A stretch of DNA of 23,614 nucleotides from Eubacteriales bacterium. GTDB lineage: Bacteria; Bacillota_A; Clostridia; Christensenellales; Aristaeellaceae. The stretch lies in assembly GCA_030528845.1 (NCBI GenBank), contig JAUMYC010000011.1, positions 1 to 23,614 on the forward strand, in the 5' to 3' direction. The stretch's first letter is position 1; each line of letters begins with the position of its first letter. Shown here one piece after another: positions 1 through 6,058 of this stretch. The position numbers and the translations under genes were made by a program. Below the pieces are notes generated by a model, which saw only the letters and a program-made list of their open reading frames with translations, was not told the DNA's origin and searched no databases.

Positions 1-30
1 AAAAACCCTTATATATCAAGGCTTTTTCGG
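1..30 (-). terminator. Probable intrinsic terminator of the guaA-like gene
   Basis: Read on the minus strand, this stretch begins ten bases past the guaA stop codon. An A-rich arm ending GCCTT pairs with AAGGG followed by TTTTT at the window edge, around a seven-base AT-rich loop. One mismatch interrupts the stem. The paired A and T tracts would let it work in both directions. The window ends here, so any further downstream structure cannot be seen. Confidence 0.6.
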
Positions 31-40
31 ATTCCGTGGG

Positions 41-1042
41 TCATTCCCACTCGATCGTGCCGATGGGCTTGGGAGTGAGGTCGAGCAGGACGCGGTTGAT
101 GCCCTCGACTTCGTGGGTGATGCGGGCGGTGATGTGGTGCAGCAGCGCGTAGGGGATCTCTTCGATGGTGGCGGTCATGGCGTCGGTGGTGTTCACGGCG
201 CGGATGATGGCCGGCCAGCCTTCGTAGCGGCTCTCGTTGCGCACGCCCACGCTCTTGATGTCCGGCACGGCGATGAAATACTGCCAGACCTTTTCGTTCA
301 GGCCGTTCTTTTCGAACTCTTCGCGCAGGATGGCGTCGGCTTCGCGCAGAGCGTGCAGCCTGTCGCGGGTGATGGCGCCGAGGCAGCGCACGCCCAGACC
401 CGGGCCCGGGAAGGGCTGGCGGTAGACCATGCCGTGCGGCAGGCCCAGAGCCTCGCCGACCACGCGCACTTCGTCCTTGAACAGCAGCTTGATGGGCTCA
501 ACCAGCTCGAACTGCAGGTCTTCCGGCAGGCCGCCCACGTTGTGGTGGCTCTTGACGGCCTTCTTGCCCTCGGCCTGCTTGAAGCTTTCGAGGATGTCGG
601 GGTAGATGGTGCCCTGCGCAAGGAAGGTCACGCCTTCGAGCTTGCGGGCTTCGTCGGCGAACACGTTGATGAACTCGGCGCCGATGATCTTGCGCTTGCG
701 TTCCGGGTCGGCAACGCCGGCGAGCAGGTTCAGGAAGCGGTCGGTGGCGTCCACGTAGATGAGGTTGGCATCCAGGCCTTCGCCGAAGATGCGGATGACG
801 TCTTCGCTTTCGTTTTTACGCATGAGGCCGTGGTTCACATGCACGCACACCAGCTGCTTGCCGATGGCCTTGATCAGCAGCGCGGCGACGACGGAGGAAT
901 CCACACCGCCGGAGAGCGCCAGCAGCACCTTTTTGTCGCCGACCTGCTCGCGAACGAGGGCGACCTGCTCCTCGATGAACTGTTCCGCCAGGGCAAAATT
1001 GGTGATCCTCTCCATGGTTTCCGGACGTACGTTGGGGTTCAT
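41..1042 (-). CDS. guaA: GMP synthetase, ATP-pyrophosphatase and dimerisation domains only (no glutaminase)
   Basis: This 333-residue protein matches the synthetase half of GuaA, which adenylates XMP and replaces the adenylyl group with ammonia to give GMP. The ATP-pyrophosphatase P-loop LSGGVDSS lies near residue 45. Family motifs QGTIYPD, KSHHNVGGLP and FPGPGLGVRCLG follow in order. The dimerisation domain has RNESRYEGWPAIIRAV and ends KPIGTIEWE, as full GuaA proteins do. The usual ~190-residue N-terminal class I glutaminase is absent: the protein begins at the linker helix before the P-loop, as in archaeal two-subunit enzymes. The start is set by GGGAGGA eight bases upstream of ATG, and a promoter sits a further 45 bases up, so the short form is the designed product and not a truncated fragment. 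It stands alone as a transcription unit. It would need free ammonia or a separate glutaminase subunit, and none is visible in this window. Confidence 0.93.
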   Translation of the reverse strand: MNPNVRPETMERITNFALAEQFIEEQVALVREQVGDKKVLLALSGGVDSSVVAALLIKAIGKQLVCVHVNHGLMRKNESEDVIRIFGEGLDANLIYVDATDRFLNLLAGVADPERKRKIIGAEFINVFADEARKLEGVTFLAQGTIYPDILESFKQAEGKKAVKSHHNVGGLPEDLQFELVEPIKLLFKDEVRVVGEALGLPHGMVYRQPFPGPGLGVRCLGAITRDRLHALREADAILREEFEKNGLNEKVWQYFIAVPDIKSVGVRNESRYEGWPAIIRAVNTTDAMTATIEEIPYALLHHITARITHEVEGINRVLLDLTPKPIGTIEWE

Positions 1043-1088
1043 AGTGTATTCCTCCCGAAGCCAGATTTGTTGAGAATTTTATGGAACT

Positions 1089-1116
1089 ATTATACTCGCC
1101 CTCCGCCGCCGCGCAA
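1089..1116 (-). promoter_or_regulatory. Promoter of the short guaA
   Basis: On the minus strand, -35 TTGCGC (1111-1116) and a perfect -10 TATAAT (1089-1094) are separated by 16 bp. The predicted transcript start lies about 40 bases before the ATG, leaving no room for a purine or other riboswitch in the leader. Confidence 0.65.
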
Positions 1117-1298
1117 TCCTGTTTTTGTTCAGAAAATCGTAGTTTTCCGAATATTTCTGTATTTTTTTTTGTGAAACCGCACAAAAACGGAACGGCGGCG
1201 CAAAAAACACGCCGGAGCTTTCGCGAGGCGCCCCCAAAAACAGTGAAGCCGACCATGGTTTCGATCATAGATCGGATTTATGTTGGAATGACAGGCTG

Positions 1299-1405
1299 CC
1301 AAAGGGCTCCCTTGTGTAAAGGGAGCCGTCAGCGAAGCGGACGGAGGGATCGACAACCCCTCCGCCCCTGCGGGGGCACCTCCCCTTACACAGGGGAGGC
1401 TTTGG
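1299..1405. repeat. MITE-like palindromic intergenic repeat
   Basis: A compact element bounded by CCAAAG (1299-1304) and CTTTGG (1400-1405). Inside it are several hairpins in a row: GGCTCCCTT/AAGGGAGCC (1305-1327), GTC/GAC around 1328-1342, CCCC/GGGG near 1358-1376, and CCTCCCC/GGGGAGG (1379-1399). The left and right thirds are imperfect inverted copies of each other. The core GACGGAGGGATCGACA recurs in opposite orientation at the end of the window, which shows that it is a dispersed family. There is no coding capacity. It resembles repeats I recall from gut Clostridia genomes; that resemblance is from memory. Confidence 0.8.
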
Positions 1406-1470
1406 AGCGGAGCAAAACCGCACAATGCGCACTGCACCGAATGGTGTATAGAAGTGCGCCCTTTATCTGT

Positions 1471-1490
1471 TCGACAAATTGGAATTTATC
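1471..1490 (+). repeat. Imperfect direct repeat, left copy, at the end of the GNAT gene
   Basis: The 20-base stretch starts TCGACAAATT and ends TTTATC. It matches 2514-2533 at 17 of 20 positions in the same orientation. The pair brackets the AT-rich acetyltransferase gene, and this copy overlaps that gene's stop codon. It could mark the edges of an inserted segment. Confidence 0.55.
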
Positions 1491-2403
1491 AAACTGAATT
1501 TGTAAACTTAATATTTTTGATTGTTCTTACAAGTTCATATTGATATGTCTTAAAATATTTATTCCAGAATCCTCGTGCATTCGGATTAGCCGTTCCGTGT
1601 CCAACCCATAGATATCTGGCATCCTTTTGTTTTTCATGTTCAATGACAAATTGAAGCAAATCTTTAGAAAGAGAACTTCCTCTATATTTCGGTATCACAT
1701 ATATTTCCCCTACATTTACCGATTTGGTGCTGTGAAAAGCAAACACATCTGATTCACTATTACTTTCTATCATTCCAATTATTTCATCATCCTTTGAAAG
1801 AGCAATATGAAGATTCGTCTCTGAATCCATAAAAAATTCTCTGTATACCTGCTCTGTAAATTCATGACCCGGATAAAAAACGGGTGCCTGTTTTAAATGT
1901 TTTATTATTGCATCTGTCAGTGTCCATATTTCATCCCAGCGTTTTTCAATTTCATCTTTCTCCAAAGTCTTAATTGTATATGTATCGTTAAATTGGTAAG
2001 GATAATCTGTAATTTCAAGTCTGCCTTGTTCGTAAATATAGCCAAATTGCATCATTGAAAACAATGCTAATGCTTCATAATCATGAGCATACAGATTTAT
2101 TTGAAATTTTGTATCACCATTACTTATTACTGTGTCTGATAGTTTACAGAATAATTTTGACAGGGTCTTTTCTGATGAAGCATAATACCCATACACGGGC
2201 ACATTGCAAGTTTGAATTCCATCATTACTCCATAAAGAATAGTATAGAACACCTTGTTCATCAACTCCATTATCAATAGCAATGCTGTTCATATCAGATA
2301 ATTTATCACATATCTTTTCTTTAAATAATTCAAATGCTACAGCTTCTAGTATTGAGTTGTTTGAACATTCTATCAGATATTTTTCATACAATTTTTCAAT
2401 CAT
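1489..2403 (-). CDS. GNAT-family N-acetyltransferase, AT-rich and probably acquired
   Basis: A 304-residue protein whose C-terminal ~150 residues have the GNAT fold. The acetyl-CoA-binding region reads VGEIYVIPKYRGSSLSKDLL, giving strand beta-4 and an R-G-x-x-L version of motif A. A later stretch WVGHGTANPNARGFWNKYF fits motif B. The N-terminal half has no family I recognise and may be a second, degenerate GNAT-like domain, which the length would allow. Substrate cannot be predicted; small-molecule or protein amines are typical. The gene is far richer in A+T than every neighbour and uses AT-ending codons throughout, a strong sign of transfer from a low-GC donor. The start ATG at 2403 is fixed by an in-frame stop twelve bases upstream, but its ribosome site is only a GGGG about twelve bases up, weaker than others here. 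It has no operon partner. Confidence 0.82.
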   Translation of the reverse strand: MIEKLYEKYLIECSNNSILEAVAFELFKEKICDKLSDMNSIAIDNGVDEQGVLYYSLWSNDGIQTCNVPVYGYYASSEKTLSKLFCKLSDTVISNGDTKFQINLYAHDYEALALFSMMQFGYIYEQGRLEITDYPYQFNDTYTIKTLEKDEIEKRWDEIWTLTDAIIKHLKQAPVFYPGHEFTEQVYREFFMDSETNLHIALSKDDEIIGMIESNSESDVFAFHSTKSVNVGEIYVIPKYRGSSLSKDLLQFVIEHEKQKDARYLWVGHGTANPNARGFWNKYFKTYQYELVRTIKNIKFTNSV

Positions 2404-2513
2404 GACGATTTTTTACCCCATTCATCAATCAACAATATAGTTTTAAATTCTTTCGTCAAATTCAAATTCATGCGTGTTTTCAGACTCGCCAGAAGCCTGA
2501 AATTTTCGCGTAC

Positions 2514-2533
2514 TCGACAAATTCAAGTTTATC
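2514..2533 (+). repeat. Imperfect direct repeat, right copy, upstream of the GNAT gene
   Basis: Second copy of the TCGACAAATT...TTTATC sequence, about 1.04 kb from the first at 1471-1490. It lies upstream of the GNAT gene, inside the AT-rich zone that ends near 2560. Confidence 0.55.
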
Positions 2534-2665
2534 TGATTATTTAGTTGTTCCTATCACATGGCTGTAATATATACTGTTGCACAACCGGCGGATAATCCTT
2601 CCGGGTGTGCAGCGGTTTTATGACACCCTGCTATTGTCCACAGCGTGTTTTGATCGGTCTTTGGC

Positions 2666-3031
2666 TCAGTCCAGCGTCTTCTGGTACTCCAGCGTATAGC
2701 CGTTGGGGTCGGAGAAGAAGAAGGAATAGACGGGGAAGGCGGGGTGGCGCTGCGGAGCGCCCCGCAGCCCGAGGACGGGCAGCGTCTGCAGCCGCGCGTA
2801 CATCGCGTCCACCTCTTCCACGGAGCCGAGGTTGAAGGAAATGCACGCGCCGGAGGCCATCGGCCGCTCCGGTTCATATTGCACAAAGCCCAGATAGCCG
2901 TAGCCGCAGTCGAGCCAGATGCTCGCGCCCAGATCCTTGTACAGGGGCAGCCCCAGCACCTGCGTGTAGTAGGCGCGGGTCTCGGCGATGTCGCGGCAGG
3001 GGAAGAAGATCACGCTCGAGGTGAGGGCCAT
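2666..3031 (-). CDS. VOC-superfamily (glyoxalase/bleomycin-resistance fold) protein
   Basis: A 121-residue single-domain protein with the paired beta-alpha-beta-beta-beta modules of the VOC fold. The N-terminal module includes FPCRDIAETRAYYTQVLGLPL, trimmed here to its key DIAETRAYY and VLGLPL segments. The C-terminal module ends SDPNGYTLEYQ, the usual site of the last metal-binding Glu. The His commonly found on the first strand is not obvious, so metal binding is uncertain. VOC proteins include lyases, dioxygenases and antibiotic-sequestering proteins; sequence alone does not choose among these. AAGGAGG sits nine bases before the ATG. It is the last gene of a four-gene operon, 16 bases after the Cys-rich protein. 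About 260 bases without a gene follow; they include a loose GGGTGT/ACACCC pairing but no convincing terminator. Confidence 0.8.
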   Translation of the reverse strand: MALTSSVIFFPCRDIAETRAYYTQVLGLPLYKDLGASIWLDCGYGYLGFVQYEPERPMASGACISFNLGSVEEVDAMYARLQTLPVLGLRGAPQRHPAFPVYSFFFSDPNGYTLEYQKTLD

Positions 3032-3047
3032 GCGGTGCTCCTCCTTT

Positions 3048-3497
3048 TTATGGTTCGTCGGCTGCCGTCGGGCCGTTCGGGTCTTCGTTTAAGACCCATG
3101 GCAAAGCGGCGTAAAACTCCAGGTCGAAATGCGGCGCGGGGAAGCCCGGCGCACCGTAGGGGTAGGGCTCCTGACAGCATCGCCCTTTGGAGGGGCCGGC
3201 TGCGTCCTCCTGTTCCGGGAGGGCGACGAGGACCCCGGCGACGCGATAGCTGAACTGATAATGCGCACCCGCCGCGTCTGTGAACAGCTCGCACACATAC
3301 GTCGCCTTTTCGGGCGGGATGCCGAGGCTGTCCAAGACTTCAAGGACGTACGGAGGCAAAGCGCGCGTTCTCGCCAAGGCCAGAAAGTTGCGGCAATGGC
3401 CGCATGCGCAGTTCCATTCCCCGGCGCGCGCGTACCATTCTCTGGTCGCCTGCTCGTCAAGCTCCGCCCGATAGCCCCAAAGATCGCGTGTTGTCAT
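3048..3497 (-). CDS. Cys-rich small protein of unknown function, probable metal-binding knuckle
   Basis: A 149-residue acidic, Cys-containing protein that I do not recognise as a named family. Near residue 30 it has WNCACGHCRNF, a C-x-C-x-x-C cluster typical of zinc or iron knuckles. Further cysteines occur in the middle (YVCELF) and in a GRCCQEPYPYG stretch, so more metal ligands are possible. There is no signal peptide or membrane segment, so it is probably cytosolic. The start ATG has AGGCGG about eight bases upstream. It lies 28 bases after the GuaA-like gene and 16 before the VOC gene, so all are likely on one transcript. A metal-dependent partner or regulator of the preceding enzyme is possible but unsupported beyond position. 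Confidence 0.7.
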   Translation of the reverse strand: MTTRDLWGYRAELDEQATREWYARAGEWNCACGHCRNFLALARTRALPPYVLEVLDSLGIPPEKATYVCELFTDAAGAHYQFSYRVAGVLVALPEQEDAAGPSKGRCCQEPYPYGAPGFPAPHFDLEFYAALPWVLNEDPNGPTAADEP

Positions 3498-3525
3498 GCC
3501 GTCACCGCCTGTTTTTTTGCAGGGT

Positions 3526-4995
3526 TCATTCCCACTCGATCGTGGCCGGCGGCTTTCCGGAGATGTCGTAGACCACGCGGCTGACGGAGGGCAGCTCCGA
3601 GGTGATGCGATCCACGCAGGTCTCCAGCAGGTCGTAGGGCAGGCGCACGGCTGTGGCGGTCAGCGCGTTGACGGTGTTGACCGCGCGCAGGGCGACGGTG
3701 TATTTCCCGTTCATCTGCAGCGTCGTCAGCACAGCGAAATACTGCCAGATCTTCTTGCTCAGGCCCGCCTTGTCGATCTCCTCGCAGAAGATGGCGTCGG
3801 CCTCGCGCAGCAGGGCCAGCTTTTCCTGCGTGACCTCGCCCATGCAGCGCACGGCCAGACCCGGGCCGGGGAAGGGCTGGCGATTCACCATTTCCTCGGG
3901 CAGACCCAGCGCCGTGCCCACGCGGCGCACCTCATCCTTGAAGAGGCAGCGCAGGGGCTCGATGAGCCCGGCAAAGCGCATGTCCGCGGGCATATGGGCC
4001 ACGTTGTGATGGGCCTTGGCGGCTGCGACGCCCACGCCGCTCGTCTCGAGCACGTCCGGGTAGATGGTGCCCTGCACCAGATAGTGCGCGTCGCCGAGCT
4101 TGGCGGCTTCCTCTTCAAAGACGCGCATGAATTCTTCGCTGATGATGCGGCGCTTCTGCTCCGGGTCGGTCACGCCGCTGAGGTGGCCGAGGAAGCGCGC
4201 GGAGGCGTCCACCGTGCGCAGGTCCATGCCCATTTCGTGAAAGACGCGCGCGATCATGGCGGATTCGTCCTTGCGCATCAGGCCCGTGTCCACATGCAGG
4301 CAGTGCATGTTGCGGCCGATGGCGTTGTGCATCAGCGCCGCGCAGACGGAGGAATCGACTCCGCCGGAGATGGCGATGAGCGCGTGACCCTCGCCCACGC
4401 GGCTGCGGATCTGTGCGGTGCGCTCCTCGATGAAGCTCTGCACGCTCCAATGCCTCTCGCAGCCGCAGAGGGCGGCGAAATTAGCCAGGATCTGCAGGCC
4501 GTCCGGGTCGTTGGGCTCGGGGTAAAACTGCAGGCCGTAGATCTGCCTCTCCGGGTTTGCAAACGCCGCGTCGAAGCCGTTGCCCGCGGCGCAGGCGGAA
4601 AAGCCCTCGGGCAGCTCCCAGAGGTCGGCCCGTTCGAGGAAGCGGTCGCATTCGCTCAGTCCTTCAAAGAGCGGGCAGGGGGAGAATTCGATGTGAGAGG
4701 GCTTGTTGAGCAGGGCGGGGCCCAGCAGCCTGCCGCCAAAATGCGCCACGGCTGCGCGCGCGCCGTAGCCCAGACAGAGCATGGGCAGGCCCAGCGCGTA
4801 GACCTCCGGCGCACAGTCAGCGGTGATCTCCTGCGGGCCGCCGACGAGCACGAGGCCCTTGGGCGCCTTCTGGCGGATCTCCTCCGCGCTCGCGCTGCAG
4901 GGCAGCAGCTCGCTGTAGATGCCGTCGCCGCGGATGCGCCGCGCGACAGACTGGCTCTGCATGCCGCCGAAATCCAATACCAACAGCATATCCAT
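3526..4995 (-). CDS. guaA: GuaA-like GMP synthetase with inactive (pseudo) glutaminase domain
   Basis: A 489-residue GuaA homologue with full domain order: N-terminal class I glutaminase fold (1-185), ATP-pyrophosphatase (186-375), dimerisation domain (376-489, ending KPPATIEWE). The synthetase half looks sound: AISGGVDSS around 208-216, QGTIYPDV, AKAHHNV and FPGPGLAVRCMG. The glutaminase half does not. In the nucleophile-elbow motif G-x-C-Y-G of active GuaA, this protein has C74-L-G76-Y-G78, so the nucleophile position is Gly. The QFHPE motif is QFYPE (Tyr158, Glu160), losing the catalytic His, and the MSHGD element is LERAD. It should therefore not hydrolyse glutamine. The dimerisation domain also lacks the usual SVGV-x-GD-x-R-x-Y element, so XMP binding may differ. 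The start at 4995 rather than an in-frame TTG fifteen bases earlier is chosen because GGGAGGA lies between them. The gene is second in its operon, 29 bases after the MazG-like gene. Confidence 0.9.
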   Translation of the reverse strand: MDMLLVLDFGGMQSQSVARRIRGDGIYSELLPCSASAEEIRQKAPKGLVLVGGPQEITADCAPEVYALGLPMLCLGYGARAAVAHFGGRLLGPALLNKPSHIEFSPCPLFEGLSECDRFLERADLWELPEGFSACAAGNGFDAAFANPERQIYGLQFYPEPNDPDGLQILANFAALCGCERHWSVQSFIEERTAQIRSRVGEGHALIAISGGVDSSVCAALMHNAIGRNMHCLHVDTGLMRKDESAMIARVFHEMGMDLRTVDASARFLGHLSGVTDPEQKRRIISEEFMRVFEEEAAKLGDAHYLVQGTIYPDVLETSGVGVAAAKAHHNVAHMPADMRFAGLIEPLRCLFKDEVRRVGTALGLPEEMVNRQPFPGPGLAVRCMGEVTQEKLALLREADAIFCEEIDKAGLSKKIWQYFAVLTTLQMNGKYTVALRAVNTVNALTATAVRLPYDLLETCVDRITSELPSVSRVVYDISGKPPATIEWE

Positions 4996-5024
4996 GGTGT
5001 TTCCTCCCAAATAAGGTCGCTTGC

Positions 5025-5417
5025 TTATTGCGTGATGCTCTGTTCAAAATCCTCGCGGAGCCTGCGCTTGTCTTCGTAATAATGCTCCGGGCGCTTGAGC
5101 ACCCTGTCGATCTTTTTTTCGATATGCGCGGAGATGTCCATCTTCAAAACGTACATCAGCTGCAGGCCGTACATCATCACGTCTGCAAATTCCTCCGCGA
5201 TTTTCTCGGCGCGCTGCGGGTCCTCTCCCGCCCAGAGCGCCTCGACCTCCTGCGGCTCCAGCCACTGAAAATGCTCCAGCAGCTCGGCCATCTCTACAGA
5301 CATCGCCATGGCGACGTGCTGCGGGTTCTGCTCGCCCTCGCGGCCCCAGTTTTTTTCCACGCACAGCGCGCGGATGGCCTCGCTGAGCTGGCCGACGGTC
5401 GTCTCTTTGTCGTTCAT
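5025..5417 (-). CDS. MazG-like nucleotide pyrophosphohydrolase (RS21-C6/DCTPP1 type)
   Basis: A 130-residue all-alpha protein of the MazG/dCTPase superfamily. These hydrolyse (d)NTPs, often damaged or modified ones, to the monophosphate and pyrophosphate using Mg ions held by acidic residues. The metal motif E-x-x-E is at Glu42/Glu45 (VEMAELLEHF) and E-x-x-D at Glu76/Asp79 (EEFADVMMYGLQL). The KPRPEHYY-like tail, here LKRPEHYYEDK, is typical of the RS21-C6 group. Length fits that group. AGAAGGAA precedes the ATG. It is first in the operon with the GuaA-like gene, under a well-formed promoter, suggesting that this operon handles nucleotides. Confidence 0.88.
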   Translation of the reverse strand: MNDKETTVGQLSEAIRALCVEKNWGREGEQNPQHVAMAMSVEMAELLEHFQWLEPQEVEALWAGEDPQRAEKIAEEFADVMMYGLQLMYVLKMDISAHIEKKIDRVLKRPEHYYEDKRRLREDFEQSITQ

Positions 5418-5462
5418 TTGGCTGTTCCTTCTTTAGATATTCATCTATTCATTTCACTATGC

Positions 5463-5491
5463 AGTATACCACCGTCTTCTAAATATGACAA
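5463..5491 (-). promoter_or_regulatory. Promoter of the mazG-guaA operon
   Basis: Minus-strand -35 TTGTCA (5486-5491) and -10 TATACT (5463-5468) are spaced by 17 bp, five of six and five of six matches to consensus. Transcription would begin about 40 bases before the MazG-like ATG. It diverges from the fucU promoter about 70 bases away. Confidence 0.75.
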
Positions 5492-5560
5492 TAGTATAAC
5501 AATTTTTTTATGCCCGAGAAATATTTCTGCGGCGGCGTGGAAAAGCGCGCGTTTTTGCCG

Positions 5561-5589
5561 TTTACGCAGGGGCGCAAAGCTGGTACAAT
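5561..5589 (+). promoter_or_regulatory. Promoter of the fucU-folC-rsmH operon
   Basis: -35 TTTACG (5561-5566), 17 bp, -10 TACAAT (5584-5589). The start point would be near 5596, leaving a leader of about 35 bases to the fucU ATG with GGAGG nine bases before it. Confidence 0.7.
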
Positions 5590-5630
5590 AGACACGCCGG
5601 AGCAAGGCAAAGAAACGGAGGCGCTGCACA

Positions 5631-6056
5631 ATGCTCAAGGGGATCTCTCCCATCCTTTCGCCGGAACTTTTGAAAATTTTGATGGAAATGGGCCATGGCG
5701 ACGAGCTCGTCATCGGCGACGGCAACTTCCCTGCGGCGTCCGTCGCGCAGAGGCTCGTGCGGCTGGACGGCCACGGCGTGCCGGCCATTTTGGAAGCCGT
5801 GATGAAGCTCTTTCCGCTGGATACCTATGTGGAAGCCCCGGTCGGGCTGATGCAGGTCTCCGGGGGAGACGATTTTGTGCCGGAGATCTGGCAGGAATAT
5901 CGCGCGATCGTGCAAAAATACGAGGGCGAGAAGAAGTTCGAGGAGATCGAGCGCTTCGCGTTCTATGAGCGCGCGAAAAAGGCCTATGCCGTGGTCGCCA
6001 GCGGAGAAACGGCGGTCTATGCAAATATCATTCTCAAAAAAGGCGTGGTAAAATAA
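5631..6056 (+). CDS. fucU: L-fucose mutarotase-like RbsD/FucU family protein
   Basis: A 141-residue protein very like E. coli FucU (140 residues) along its whole length. It starts MLKGISPILSPELLK, has the catalytic-His motif MGHGDELVIGD (His22, Asp30), then RFAFYERAKKAYAVV and the C-terminal ILKKGV. These features fit FucU better than RbsD. The family interconverts alpha and beta anomers of fucose or related sugars in the cytosol, and forms ring-shaped oligomers. No other fucose genes are in view: it leads an operon with folC, rsmH and a TrmH-family gene, so its metabolic partner must lie elsewhere. Only two bases separate its stop from the folC start, so folC translation probably depends on it. 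Confidence 0.92.
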   Translation: MLKGISPILSPELLKILMEMGHGDELVIGDGNFPAASVAQRLVRLDGHGVPAILEAVMKLFPLDTYVEAPVGLMQVSGGDDFVPEIWQEYRAIVQKYEGEKKFEEIERFAFYERAKKAYAVVASGETAVYANIILKKGVVK

Positions 6057-6058
6057 CT

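Larger units (their letters stand above)
1043..1488. other. Intergenic region with promoter and palindromic repeat, no gene
   Basis: This 446-base stretch between two minus-strand genes holds the guaA promoter next to its gene and a palindromic repeat at 1299-1405. No reading frame here has both a plausible ribosome-binding site and a recognisable protein; the open frames present run through the repeat's stems or antisense to the guaA leader. Base composition drops sharply towards AT from about 1460, where the GNAT island begins. Confidence 0.7.

Noticed and set aside
1043..1120. Purine or other riboswitch before the short guaA
   Set aside because: The predicted leader is only about 40 bases, too short for a riboswitch aptamer and expression platform.
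113..1174. Long plus-strand open frame opposite the short guaA
   Set aside because: It is the antisense shadow of a well-conserved gene, with repetitive Ala/Asp/His composition and no ribosome-binding site.
1305..1405. CRISPR array or tRNA in the hairpin-rich intergenic region
   Set aside because: The hairpins are different from each other and not regularly spaced repeats with unique spacers, and no cloverleaf with T-loop GTTC or anticodon stem can be drawn.
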